Assembly (NCBI GenBank): GCA_022478985.1
Contig: JAKSZP010005589.1
Span: forward strand, 37,467-101,466
DNA: 64,000 nt
Direction of reading: 5' to 3'
Origin: Massospora cicadina
Taxonomy: Eukaryota > Entomophthoromycota > Entomophthoromycetes > Entomophthorales > Entomophthoraceae
Below, one piece after another: positions 1 to 11,540 of this stretch (position 1 is the first letter of the stretch; each line of letters begins with the position of its first letter). The notes below the pieces were generated by a model, which saw only the letters and a list, made by a program, of their open reading frames with translations, ran no database searches and was not told where the DNA came from. Made by a program: the position numbers and the translations under genes.

Positions 1-465
1 CAATTTTTGTGTTCAATTTGATTAATCCATATCTCATGGATATCACAAACCTAAATCCAGTTAGTTATATTTCTGGTAACCCGGGATTACTATGCTCTAT
101 CAGCCCTGATTTACCTGCTTCATTTATATTTACTTGCAAGAAAAAGTATGTAGTGGTAGAGGGAAGTAAAAACCTTTCTATAATTGTATGAGAGCTCCAT
201 GTAAGAGGCTATTGATTTACAAAATTGTAGCATAGCCTTTATCCTCTTAGCCATATAGCCCATAAAAACGTCCAAATCTTATAGTCAGTGAAACTTGGTT
301 GCAAGTATTATCCTTTTTGATAAAAGAGTTCAGTGGTGATCAAACACTAGTGAATAAAATGTATGAGTTTTTGTCTGTTTGGCTCATAAAAGGGAAATTA
401 AATACTAAATCTGAGATTTTAATAAAAGATTCTATACCTTAGCATCTATCAAGCGTATGATTTAG
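1..465. other. A+T-rich interval, no gene recognised
   Basis: Only short open frames occur and none shows a recognisable motif. The interval is the flank into which LINE L-1 inserted and is probably old repeat-derived DNA, but I cannot assign it to a family. Confidence 0.5.
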
Positions 466-477
466 AAAACGTCATCA
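466..477. repeat. Target-site duplication of L-1, left copy
   Basis: AAAACGTCATCA is repeated exactly at 5726-5737. The two copies bracket the LINE, whose 3' end (minus strand) lies on this side. Confidence 0.85.
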
Positions 478-632
478 TGTTTATTTGGGGAGGTTGACCA
501 GGAGACGAGCACTTCCTATATAGTGGGGATAAAAGAATTAACTGTGAAAATTAAAAACACCCCAGAGGGTTTAAGCCCCTCTTGTTGTCTCCAGGGCCAC
601 CAAGCTTAGGACGGTAGGGGGTTTATGCTGGA

Positions 633-3600
633 TTATCCTTGGATGCAGCATGATTGAAGGAAAGAATCAATCTTTAGGAACAGTATATGGGGAACCATGT
701 ATTGATTATCCTTCTGTTATATGAGGTCATGTTTCCAAACAACCATGCTTGGAAATGTTCCAATATATGGTAGTGAAAACGATTAATGGCTTCATGGATT
801 GTAGGCGTTGCTCCTGTAAAAGATTCCAGTACTATTTCATGGATCGTCCATAGTCTTATTGCTACTATTAAAACCTGGAGGGATGAATGATAAGTGACTC
901 CATGTTTAGAGCGAACATGTTCCTAGCTAGACTGAATGATTGTCCAATGTCTTGGCGTAAGAGGCGCATGACCTCTTTCCATATAGTTACTAATGTTGGA
1001 CAATGTACTAAACGGTGTACTAGGTTTCCATATTGACCGCATATTGTACATGAGGAATGGGCTGCATTTGACCGTTCTGCTGTGCGGTATAATCTCCTCA
1101 TGCATATACCCATATGTGCTCTTACCCTGTGTTGAAGTTGTGAGTGATGTGTGAATCTCCAGACTCTTCTTTGGGTCTCCAGGTTGTATGGCATATTCAT
1201 ATGATCCAAGTAATCAATCCTGGCTATGGTACTCGGGTTTCTGCATATTATGTTATATGTGACTATTTGGCCATTAATTTCCTGTCTGTGAGTTAGCTTG
1301 GGCGCTCTCTGTGACTGATCTGACCACATATGTGAATCTTCCACTCTGCTCTTCTCATGGATAGAAGTATTCGTTTGAAACGTGCAGGAGTGCCATATGG
1401 TCCTGCAGCTGTAAGATGAGATGCCAGAAAAATTGATTCATGTGTTTGGGTGATCTGGGCTTCTTAATTGGAGTGCTCCTGTAAATAATATCTTGCTGTT
1501 CTGGCTCAATGTATATCTGGAAGATCTGGGCTAGTCACCTGAGCTATCCAGGATCCTAGCATATAGGTCGCTCTCTCACATAATTAGTAAGCCCCATACC
1601 TATGTTACCCCTAGAGCCAAATAGGGTTTCAAGGCATACAGGGGGGTTGTGGTTGGACTAAATCCATCCCTGTATTAAGGCGTAGATTGTATTAAAAAAG
1701 GCCGGTTAGAAAGCAATTGCATGAGCCGTAAACTATATGATTGATAGTATCATGAAGTTGGCTACTGTGACCCTTCCTGTTAGACCTGTTTGATGTCCAT
1801 ATAAGGATGCGATGCGTCTTGTTATTTTATCTAGAAGTTGATTTTCCATCATGGTGTTGGAGTAGCCTCCTGCTTCCAACCATACCCCCAATTGACGGAC
1901 AGGTCCTGCTGCCAGATTGGTAGTGAAGGGAAGTTTCAGTGGGGCAATTGCTGATCTTTGCCTCCTATATCTGTTGAGGAGTCTTGATGTTGTATTGCTT
2001 TGTTGACCCAGGGTAGATGGCGTCCAATGGGTTTGATATTTCCCCAGGAGTATGATTTCCGTTTTCTCAGTGTTAAGTGATGCGTTGCTTATGGCTGAGT
2101 AATATTGAATTACCTTCTAAATTCTGCGAGCATCCTGGTTGTTGGATATACCCACCACGCAGTCATCAGTGAAGGCCTTCATTTTGACTGGTGGTTGGCC
2201 CTTGACGTTGATTTCCTTGAGCAGTGTATTTGTATTCCGGATTAGGGGATTCAGACTAAAATTGTGTATTAGAGGGCTTAGAGGGTCCCCTTGTTTGAGT
2301 CCTCTCTGTGGAAAAAATGGGGTATTCAAGAAACCTGCTCCATGCACAGCTATGTTGGCTTACTCTGTAAACAACATTAACCAGTTTATGTTTTTATTTG
2401 GAAAGTTAATTTTTGAAGGTAGGCCCTGAGATAGGTCCAGTTCACCCTATTGTATGCCTTCTGTTGATCTAAAAAGACAAGCGCTCTCGAGGTTTTGGAC
2501 TGACAGACATTTGAAACTGTGTGGATATTGTCCCATATGGATCCTCTTGGAACAAATCCATATTGTGATGGGGAATTCGCATCAGTTGCAATTTCTCCTA
2601 GTCGTTTGGCCATAAATTTTGTGCATATCTTTGTGTCAGTATTGGTTAAGAAGATTAGGCGCAAGAGGATAGGTTTAGTCTATCTCCTTTTTTGAATAAA
2701 GTGACAGTGTAAGCTTCTTTGCCTCCAGGTAGGAGGCATCTTTCCATAATACACTTGTTCATGGAAGCTAAAATAATACTAGATATGTTAGTAAAATTTT
2801 TATATAAATTCATAGGAAATTACATCAGGTCCAGGACATTTCCCTCTTGGTGCACCGCGTACTACTTCCCATAGTTCCTCACATAATATTAGTTTGATTG
2901 AATTGTTATTTTGAGCCACGGTGTTAATATGTGCACTTGCGAGGAATCTTTAAATCTTTGCTAGTTTGACCAGTTCAGATTTATATAAATTTGTATAAAA
3001 CCTGTGTACTTTGGTCATGACTTCTTCGGGTGTTTCCACTATGGATTTGTCCAGTCAGCGGACCTGTGTGCAGGCTATCATATTTTTCAGGCGTGAAACT
3101 GACAGAAAAGTAGCTCAAGCAAGTTTATCCATCTTTTACATTTTTTGCTCTATATTGAACCCCAAATCAGTGTTGGGCGCGTATTAGGGCATTTAGCTGA
3201 GCAGAAACCTCTGCCCATTTGTGACCCCATCAAGGGTTGTATCCTGTGCGTGGGCCATTGTTTTCCTGTGATTAATTTATGTTAAGTTGTGCTTGGTATT
3301 GGCTGAAGCTGCCCTGTATCTTCTAGACGTTGTGTGTTTAATCTATTGGGTTTTTGATTTTTTGAAATTTATCCAGGTAATTAATGGGTCTGAACAGAAA
3401 GGTGTTTTAAAATCACATGTCAAGGATATTTCCTCCATCCAAAATTGAAAACCAAGCTGGAAAACTTTCTGGGCGTATTCTGCACCACCTGGATGCATGG
3501 GTGGTTGTTTCCGCTGGTGTGTAGGACACCAAAACTGGCTGATAGTCAGAAAACTTGATTTAGTAGTTTTAAATTTATGAATTCAGTGTTGGAAATTAAT

Positions 3601-4211
3601 GGTGCAATTTTATGTCTATTCGTGACATAGAGATAAGTGCACCATTGTGTACATGTGGGCGTGTCATGTTCTGTAGTAGGGGTGACCTTTAAGGTAGTAG
3701 ATCATATAGTCCCAGGGTAGCCTTTAGCATGTGAAGTTCCACTTGCCTTGTGATACCTCTGTTGTGTGTGGCCATTGGTCAGTATCTGGGTTAATCCAGC
3801 AGTTCATGTCTCCCATGACAAAAGTGTTTGCTAGAAGATTGAGTTATTTTAGAGCTGTTAAAAACTCTCGTCAGTCCAGTGCACAGTTCGGTGCATACAC
3901 ACTGGCTATTGTGTGCACTCCTTTGTGCCATGAGAAGGTAATAGAAAGTATGTGGCCATTTAGGAACAACTTTTTATTAATAAATTTAAAGTTTTGGTTC
4001 ACACGTACTATCACCCCACAGTGCTGTGACCAAAACTATATTCTTAGGAGCATGTTTTCCCATGCCTCCTCCTTTCCCTGTGGACAGTGGGTTTCCTGTA
4101 CCGCCAGGATATCCAAAGGTGGTTTTTCAGGAGACTCAACTTCTTTGCCTGGGTCATTAAGGCCTTGAGTCCCACTATGTTCAGCGTCCCTATCTCTAAT
4201 GAGATGCCCAA
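633..4211 (-). pseudogene. L-1 ORF2: endonuclease/reverse transcriptase, broken
   Basis: ORF2 would nick target DNA and copy the element RNA at the nick. The reading starts with TTG where relatives have ATG, six nucleotides after the ORF1 stop, and the first residues match the endonuclease start of the other copies (TLNIVGLKA). RT blocks are visible at about 2386-2664 (LTNTDTKI, ALVFLDQQKAYNRVNW) and 2117-2347 (RGLKQGDPLSPL). The catalytic box reads FTDD at 2162-2173, FADD in relatives. The C-terminal finger CTICGQYGNLVHRLVHC is intact at about 1050. Downstream, after a frameshift, a segment with LWTIHEIVL matches the other copies. The frame is broken in many places. Confidence 0.85.
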
Positions 4212-4220
4212 TGCGCCTCA
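4209..4220 (-). promoter_or_regulatory. L-1 ORF1 stop / ORF2 start junction
   Basis: On the minus strand TGA is followed by GGCGCA and then TTG. The spacing equals that in L-2, L-4 and L-5, where the last codon is ATG, so TTG is probably a mutated ATG. Confidence 0.7.
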
Positions 4221-5635
4221 GGAGTGGTTAGATGGCCCCCAGCCCTACCACCTCGCTCTCATTGCTCTCCATTGCACCTCTGCTGTGTAGAGCATAACTA
4301 TGAGTAGGAGTTGGGATGTATCCTGCCCCTTTCGTTACTGCTGTTTTTGCTCCTCTCTTGCCTTTGTTGGCTTTCAATTTATCATTGCGGTGCACTTGTG
4401 TGCTCTTATTGGCCACATTTTTCTCTTGTACGTTCCTTTTTATTTTCACTCCCAATTGGGTTATGTTCACAATTTCGGTGGGTGTGCTGAACCCCTGTTT
4501 TGCCACATTTATTTCTAAATTGGGTTCCACAAAATCCATTCTATTTGCGTTGGTTGTTTGGTTTTCCAAGGGTTTTGATTGGCTCATTGTTTTTAAGTGC
4601 ATCTATGTCTTCCTGGATCTGTCTCATCGAGATGGATGTTTCCACTAATGCCTTTGTCTTGGCTGCAGCCAGCTTGCGAGCTTGTTTGGCCATTTTTCAT
4701 TCTTTTGGGGAAATTGGATCAATTATTTTATATTGCCTGTGTACTCCCAGTTGAATTCATGTGTTGTAGCTGTGATTTTGGCATATTCTGAGTCATCTTC
4801 ACCTATTTCTTCCTCACAGAATTACATTTCTCCTAGGCCTTCTTTTATGGGACAAGCATGAATTTTGTGCCCAAAGGCCTGGCAGTGGTTGCATATGGGG
4901 GTGCGCTCTCTACTATTGTGCAGAAAAGTTGAGATTTTTCTCATCAATAGTAAAGGTTGCAGAGTTGGTTTTTTGTGACATCCTCCTCTATCTCCTGGTT
5001 CAGGGAAATGATTGTAATTGCCTTCCCAGTGCTAAGGGTCAGCATCAGCTGGGATCTTTGCATTTTAAATTGTTTAATTTATTCATAGGCTTCCAAGCCT
5101 TCCCAGAGATGTCATTTGACTACTGTGCACGCTAGTGTAGTCAGAAGGTAGTTAAAAATTATGAAAATATCTTTGGATTCTGTCCAACATGTGCGTTTGG
5201 TTGATACCAAATGCTGTCTGTTGGGAAGGTCAAGTACCACTCTGACCTTCACTGCTTCATTTGCTTCTTCCGCTTTTCAAACCCAAGATCTACCAAACCT
5301 TTGCAGATAGTATGGTTTGTTAAGTAAACCGCATGCAGGAAAAATTTAAGTTGAACTTTGCCAAACTTTTCCCACATTGTTAATGTTTCTACGCCCAAGA
5401 ATACTCATATCCCATGTTCCACCAACGACAGTAGTTGTGAGTGGGATACTTCCATGTAGCTGCAGTATTCTACTAAAAATTTCACAAAACCCATAGTGTG
5501 CGCCACCTCAGGTTTTTTGCTTTTACTGATATACTTGTTTGTTCCTGTTCGCTTGGTACCTTTGGGAAGTGCAGATCCAGGTCCGCTGTCCTTTACCACA
5601 TTTGTAAAATTCTTTACTTCATTACTCATGCTCAT
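4218..5635 (-). pseudogene. L-1 ORF1: CCHC RNA-binding protein, broken
   Basis: ORF1 proteins of LINEs bind the element RNA and form the RNP. The start is an ATG at 5635 (MSMSNEVKN), about 90 nt inside the 5' end. A canonical CX2CX4HX4C knuckle (CNHCQAFGHKIHAC) is intact at 4856-4893. The length matches the other copies at about 470 codons. The C-terminal part at 4228-4602 is rich in Lys, Asn and Thr. Several frameshifts separate the readable blocks. Confidence 0.75.
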
Positions 5636-5725
5636 CTCACCTGGTATTGATTATCAAATTGTATTGTTTGGATCAAATTGTATTACTATAAGTGATAGTA
5701 ATCAGAAATATAAGCTTAGTTCATA

Positions 5726-5737
5726 AAAACGTCATCA
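5726..5737. repeat. Target-site duplication of L-1, right copy
   Basis: AAAACGTCATCA, identical to 466-477, abuts the 5' end of L-1. Confidence 0.85.
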
Positions 5738-6234
5738 CTGAAGTAATTTCAGTTTTCTTTTATACCAATAACAGTTTAAATTATATTCTAAAGTAAAATT
5801 TCTTTAACATTTGGAAAAAAAGGCTTAAATTAAAATTCTTCCAACTATGTTAAAACAGCTGCACATGCTTCAACCCTCCTATGTGACCTTAAGTTCAATA
5901 GATGGCCTTTAAGGAATGTAATAAGAAGACATTACAATTCACTTATTGTAAGGGAAGGATCCACATACCAAGAACTGTTATGAGAGAATATCCAAGAAAA
6001 GGAGAAAGGCTTATTAACTTATAGAAAGAGGCAATTCACGTTAGACTTCATACTAAGCTTCTACCTGACTATGCCTAACTTAATTCTGTGACAAATCATA
6101 AGTTCACACATTAAATTAAAAAAGTCGGGATAATTAGGAATTCTCATTATTTGGTAATTATGATCTAAGCTTTCATTGTAGAGATATTAAAGAAAGTCAT
6201 TTTTTTGATATCAATTTATGTTTAAATCTAAATT
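5738..6234. other. A+T-rich interval, right part resembles repeat R
   Basis: No gene is seen. From about 6110 rightward the sequence is weakly alignable with 20190-20310, the start of repeat R. This segment may therefore be the beginning of the R copy that L-2 interrupted. The left 370 bp is unassigned. Confidence 0.35.
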
Positions 6235-6249
6235 AATAGATTTTTTGTC
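6235..6249. repeat. Target-site duplication of L-2, left copy
   Basis: AATAGATTTTTTGTC matches AATAGATATTTTGTC at 11526-11540 in 14 of 15 positions. Confidence 0.85.
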
Positions 6250-6343
6250 AACTTTTCTTTCTCGTTGCAAACACTTTTGCAACCCATTCAATTCAAGACT
6301 AAATCTAGTTTGATAATCTCATAGAGGGGATTAGTCTGCGCCC

Positions 6344-7754
6344 ATGTCTGGGAGCAGTTGGGCAAGCAAGGCAAGAGGAGCAGGCGGAAGGCCCGCGGCC
6401 TCTAACGTTCAAAAACGCCCCAGAGAATCTGGCGGAATAGAAAAAAATCTAAAAAAACTGGCGGTCACAATTTCCCGGAGATACTCGCATGGCAAGCACG
6501 ATGCAACCAGTACATTAACATGCCACATTCCCAGCCACTTTTGTCGGTGGAATTCGGAGTCCATGTGTATCTGGACATCCAAAAAATGGCCCTATGGGAA
6601 AAATTTTGTGAAGATGTACAAGAAATCTTCCCAACCGCGGTGTACGTTGCACCTCACTCCATGTCATGCGGTTGGCTGGACCTAGGTTTGAAAGCAAAAT
6701 AGCAGCAGATGAGGCTGCAGTGGTGCGCATAGTGGTTGACCTCCCTGAAAGGCAACGGGTCATCGAAACTAAATGCACCAGATGGACAAAATCAAACCAA
6801 ATTTTCCTCACGTTTGACTTTTTGCCTACTATGGTAAAACGTGACATTTTGGAGCAACACCTGAAAGATGATCTCGCTATATATGGAAAAATACAATCTT
6901 TTGAAATGCAACGTTTCACGCTGATGCCACACCTGTGCACTGGCAAAGCCATTGCAGTTATGACCCCAACCAAGGAGATCACGAAGGACCTAACCCAGAT
7001 CCTGCACTCCACCTTTATTGACATCACAGGGCACACCACCCACCCATTCCAGGTAACCGTGGACAGCGCGCCCCCATTTGCACCCACTGTGAAGCGTTCA
7101 GCCATAAGGCGCACGCATGCCCCATCAAAGAGGGCGTCACATTCCAAGAGCACCCCTCGGTGGCCATGGCCAGTGGAGAGGCGCACTACAAACCAACCGT
7201 AAGCACCAAGGAGGCTTTCCTGTGGGGAGCACAAGGCTGCTACCTATTGGTAAAGCCCATCTCCCAGCAGGAGTGGAAGAAGGCCAAGCAGGCCCATAGG
7301 ACTGCGGCCAAGGAAGCGGCCAAGGCCACCACCACCATCCCACACTCACAACGCCAGGAGGACATGGAGACCTTTGTGGTGGAAGCAACTTGGGAATCCA
7401 TCACCCAATCAGATTGGGAGGCCCATGCCGAATGGGCCACTCAATCTGAGGATCCGATGGGAGATTTGATCTCACCCAATCAAGCACCCAAGCCCCGGTT
7501 GAAACTGACTTGGGACCTATCCCAACCAAAAAAATTTTTTTTACCCCACTTGATGGTGCACCGAACTTATCCGCACCGCAAAAAATTTGCCCAATGTCAG
7601 GAAAACAAAAAGCAAAGGCCAAAGCCAATGTGACTCTTTCTGCAAAAATTAACAAAAACCCTGATAGCATTGCTGCTAATACCTGCACTGCTGTGAAAGC
7701 CCGTGGGGACCTGGAAGAGGCTGGTGGGCCCAGGGGCCCACCCCTCACACTTAA
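6344..7754 (+). pseudogene. L-2 ORF1: CCHC RNA-binding protein, frameshifted
   Basis: The first ATG after the 5' UTR gives MSGSSWASKARGAGGRP, the same start as L-4. A basic N-terminus is followed by a conserved block with MSCGWLDLGF. Next comes a block with FTLMPHLCTGKAIAV that precedes the knuckle. The knuckle CTHCEAFSHKAHAC is at 7079-7120 and keeps all four ligands, but it lies in a different frame from the segment before it because of a one-base change just upstream, compared with L-4. A Lys/Gln/Ala-rich tail ends at TAA 7752-7754. The expected role is RNA binding in the LINE RNP. The protein is not translatable as one frame. Confidence 0.85.
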
Positions 7755-7763
7755 GGTGCGATG
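7752..7763 (+). promoter_or_regulatory. L-2 ORF1 stop / ORF2 start junction
   Basis: TAA, GGTGCG, ATG: ORF2 begins exactly six nucleotides after the ORF1 stop. The same layout is in L-4 and L-5, and in L-1 and L-3 with a mutated start codon. This suggests termination-reinitiation, an inference from spacing only. Confidence 0.75.
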
Positions 7764-10700
7764 GGAGAAACCTTCACTCTAAGGATGCTGAATATCGCTG
7801 GACTCAAGGCCTCCCCGTCCCAGGCTAGGAAACTGAGTTTTTTACAAAACAATTTACCCGTGGATATCCTGGCCATCCAGGAGTCCCACTGTCCACGAGG
7901 TTCCGAGGAAGCTTGGAAAACAATGCTCCTACCATCCCTATCCTTTTGGTTGAAGCACTGTGGGGTGCTAATTCAGAAAAACAATTTTTTCAAATTTACA
8001 TCTTCAGAAACATTCCTAAATGGCCGAGTGCTTGTTGTCACCTTCTCATGGGCTGATGTTGCACACACAATTGTCAATATTTATGCCCCAAACGGTGCAC
8101 ATGAGCGTCAGGAATTCTTCTCGTCGGTCAAAGTCCCTCCCACTACCCCCCAATTCTTTCCTAATTGGTGACATGAACTGTTGGCTAACCTCACCAATGG
8201 ACTGGTGGCCGCCCTCACCCCACGCCCCACAGGGTCACGTAGAACTACGCGTTCTAAAAGCCACCCTTGGGTTAATAGATGCACTGCTGTGACATGCCCC
8301 ACTGCTTGAAAACATGACGTGTCCCCATGTCCACAACGGCCAATTAAGGTCCATGACCCACATTGACCTTATTCTAGCGCCGGCGAAATTCCAACCCCAC
8401 ATCACCCACTTCAAAACAATGAAAATGGAATTCTCTGACCACCGACTGGTCTCAATAATATACCACTTACCCGTCACAGTTGCAAAGGCCCCACATTGGT
8501 GCAAAATCCGCCCCCCAGAGCTCGCGTCGCCAGGATTTTCCATGTGGGTGGAAGAGGCAACTTTGGCAAAATCATTTTTTGCACCATTTTGCGCGGACCC
8601 CATTTCCACATGGGTAACTTTCAAAGAAGACACCATCCGCCACTATTGCCATCTCTCATCCAGACGCTCACGAGCCACATCAGCAGTTATATCGTGCACG
8701 CTGGTGGAATTGGCCCACTTGGAGTCCAACATTCCAGCCTCAGGATATAGCCCTGCATGGGGCCAGAAGTGAGCGGAGGCAGCCGCCCACCTCAACGCAC
8801 TTGAAAGGCAACACAAACATCGGGTTTGTGTCCAATACAGGGCCACACGCATCACTAAAGGCGACAAGTGCACTGCATACTTCTTCAAAAAAATTTTGCA
8901 CCACGCCAGAGCGTGGCCTGCACACAGGTGTAAAGATCGGATAATTCTATTGTGGACACATCGGCTGAAGTGGCAATCAAAACGCAAAGATATTACTCCA
9001 TGTTATGCTGAGCCAAACCAATTCAGCCGGCCAAAATGGCGGAATTTCTCAACTGAGCTCATATCTGCACCATTTTCTGATACCCGGAAATAATGAATTT
9101 AATTACTCTGAACGAATTATGGACTACCATTCGCGGTGCGCCAAACCAAATATGCCCAGGCCCAGATGGCATTCCATATGAGTTCTACAAAAAATATTAA
9201 ATATATATCCCCATTGCTGCTAGCCTCACTCAACCAAAGCCTGTTGGAAACGCGCCTCCTACCAGGAGGACATGAGGCCTTTACAGTCACACTCTTCAAG
9301 AAAGGGGATAGGCTAGACTTAGCCAACTGGCGCCCCATTTCTCTAACAAACACAGACACCAAAATTTTAACCAAAATCATGGCTAACCATTTAGGGACTG
9401 TAGCATCTGCCACCATCTCCCCAGAACAATTTGGTTTTATCCCCCAGAAGGTCGATTTGGGATAATGTGCACTCTGTGGCTAATGTGTGTCAGTTCACAG
9501 CCTCTGGGGCACTTGTATTCTTGGACCAACAAAAAGCCTATGATAGAGTAAACTGGAATACCTTAGGGCCTGCCTCCAACAATTCCGCCTACCTCCCCGC
9601 TTCATTAACTGGGTGATGCTGCTCACGGAATCTGCAACAATGGCAGTGCGCGGCCCAGGTTTCCTAATGGAAGTAGTCTGTCCTCAAAGGGGCCTGCGAC
9701 AAGGGGACCCCCTTAGCCCACTCTTATACAACTTCAGCCTTGACCCACTACTGCGAAATGTGAATGCCCAACTCACTGGGGTCCATGTGCCAGGCCAAAC
9801 CCCAGTCAAGATGATGGCATTTGCAGATGATTGCGTGGTGGGGGTGTCTAATAACAAAGATGCACGCGCGCTTGAAGCCTACATCCAGGAATATTCCTGG
9901 GTAAGCAACGCGGCATTGAACGCCTCCAAAACCGAAATCATCCTCCTTGGTCGGTTTCAGAACTGCTGGGCCCCAGCAAGTAGTTCCCAACCCGGCCCAT
10001 CTGCGCGCCCACGTCCACGACTTACTAACTCAAAACACACCGCTCCACTGGTGCTCCCCTTTGTGCCACGACCTACCATAGGATCGGTACGCCATCTGGG
10101 CGTGTGGTTGGAGGCAGGTGGATACGCGTCAGCAGTGATGAAGTGCCATATACTGGACAACATGACGAAGCGAATCGCCTCTCTCAGAGCCCACCCTACT
10201 ACCCTCACTGGCAGGGTTGTTCTTGCCAACTCTATGCTCCTATCCAAAGTCTGGTTCGGAGCCCATGCCATCCCCTTCTCCCCAAGCTTCTTCAAATCCC
10301 TGTATGCTTTGCTACAAGGTTGGCTTTGGTCAGGCCGCCCTCCACCAGTACGGCTAGAGGTCATGTTTGGCCCTCATCATCATGGTGGCATGGGCCTACT
10401 TGACTTCAAAGCCCATGCCGCCAAGATCCTGGGCACCTGGATTGCGGCCGTCACTGCTCCTACACTCCCACCCCAACACTGGTCCCGCGCGGCCCGCTCC
10501 AAGATCTCCCAAGCCTTGGGCCTCAACAATCCATCAAACCCCCACTCCCTGATGAAACACCTCGCATCACACACATCGGCCACAGGTCCTCACGGGACCA
10601 AAACCCACTACAAACGAATCCTACTCTCCATGCGAAGCGCAGAGTGGAGAATTTGTATTAGTGGACATACAACCTGAAGAGGCCGCCCCTCTCCTCAGTT

Positions 10701-11390
10701 CACACAAGAGGTACAGGGGCTACCCATCCATGATGGTGTGATCCCCATTCGACCCCAAGTCCTATCCAGGGTGGACTACCTGGACATGATGGACATCCCT
10801 TATTCCACTGAGACCCAAAAGACTATCTGGAAATACGCACACCATCCTCTGTTGCAGCCTCAAGTCCGCTCCCATGTGTGGCGCTGCCTGAGGCGGGTGT
10901 ATCGTACAGCTGAGCGCTCTAATGCTTTACACTCATCCTGTGTCGTGTGTGGCCAGTATGGAACGCTGTTTCACCGCCTGGAGAAGTGCCCCACCTTTAA
11001 AGTAATATGGCGCGAAGTCCAACGTCTGCTAGGCCAGGATCAAACACATCCCTTCAGTCTGTCAAGAGATATGTTTGCTTCATCAATGGCCTCCCCCTCC
11101 CACCCTCCCTTCGTGCTCTGGTGGTTGCAATCGCCATGTGGACTATCCACACGATTGTCTTGGATGCCATCGCTGGATCCATCCCCACCCTCCCTGAAGC
11201 TGTCCACAGATTCTGGTCTCATTTGGTGGATCACTTTCAAGCGTGGATGTTTGGATATCTCCCACCGCGTCGCCGACAGCTGGTCTCCTCCTGGTTCCCA
11301 GTCTGGTTCATCAAATTAGACCCCTTCCTCCACACGTGCTCAATAGTGGCTACGTCCCCTACACACGTTCCCTCCCCTTCCCATAATTGA
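7761..11390 (+). pseudogene. L-2 ORF2: endonuclease/RT polyprotein, frameshifted
   Basis: The nominal length is about 1210 codons. The endonuclease comes first: MLNIAGLKA, DILAIQESHCP, IVNIYAPNG, GDMNCW, then HIDLILAP and the catalytic SDHR near 8440. The RT follows: GDRLDLANWRPISLTNTDTK (9300-9370), LDQQKAYDRVNW, RGLRQGDPLSPLLYNFSLDP and an intact FADD at 9820-9831. The longest open block is 9613-10677. The C-terminus has the finger CVVCGQYGTLFHRLEKC (about 10940-10990), then after a frameshift in a C-rich tract a conserved extension with AMWTIHTIVLDAI. No RNase H is seen. Stops and shifts near 8170, 8290, 8770, 9460, 9615 and 10675 make it inactive. Confidence 0.9.
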
Positions 11391-11507
11391 CGTTCCCGCT
11401 GGCAACAAGAGATAGCATCGAATCTCTGGGGTGCCTCCCCTGGTACTAAGTATTGTCTCGTCTGAGTCATATTCGGAAGTGTCCGTCCCATGGTCAGCCT
11501 TCCCCAC

Positions 11508-11525
11508 AATAAATTTAAAATTTAA
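11508..11525 (+). terminator. L-2 poly(A) signal and short 3' tail
   Basis: AATAAA at 11508-11513 is followed by only TTTAAAATTTAA before the target-site duplication. The same arrangement, AATAAATTTAAATTTA, ends L-4. There is no long poly(A) tract. Confidence 0.7.
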
Positions 11526-11540
11526 AATAGATATTTTGTC
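11526..11540. repeat. Target-site duplication of L-2, right copy
   Basis: AATAGATATTTTGTC, one mismatch from 6235-6249. Confidence 0.85.

Larger units (their letters stand above)
478..5725 (-). mobile_element. LINE L-1, full-length but decayed non-LTR retrotransposon
   Basis: This 5248 bp minus-strand element lies between perfect 12 bp duplications. The order is a 5' UTR of about 90 nt, ORF1 with a CCHC knuckle, a six-nucleotide junction, then ORF2 with endonuclease, RT and C-terminal zinc finger. The 3' end reads CCCCAAATAAACA, so an AATAAA lies at the very tip with no poly(A) run. It is alignable to L-2 and L-4 throughout but clearly diverged, and it shares its junction sequence with L-5, so it belongs to a second subfamily. 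Many frameshifts and stops make it non-functional. An L1/Tx1-like clade is suggested by RT block 'LTNTDTKI', but clade placement would need a tree. Confidence 0.9.
6250..11525 (+). mobile_element. LINE L-2, full-length non-LTR retrotransposon
   Basis: This 5276 bp plus-strand copy is flanked by 15 bp duplications with one mismatch. It starts AACTTTTCTTTCTCGTTGC and ends AATAAATTTAAAATTTAA. Both ends match L-4, and the proteins of the two copies are nearly the same over long stretches, so these are the youngest copies in the window. The contents are a 94 nt 5' UTR, ORF1 (6344-7754), a 6 nt spacer, ORF2 (7761-11390) and a 3' UTR of about 135 nt. The FADD box is intact, but both ORFs carry frameshifts. 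Its target lies in a copy of repeat R, whose sequence resumes at about 11541. Confidence 0.93.

Noticed and set aside
6515..7234. Minus-strand open frame of 239 codons inside L-2
   Set aside because: It is antisense to ORF1 of the LINE, has no motif, and reflects codon composition of the coding strand. The sense frame carries the conserved knuckle.
9957..10364. Minus-strand open frame of 135 codons, recurring at 47280-47687 in L-4
   Set aside because: The recurrence only reflects that both are copies of the same RT region. It is antisense to well-conserved RT text.
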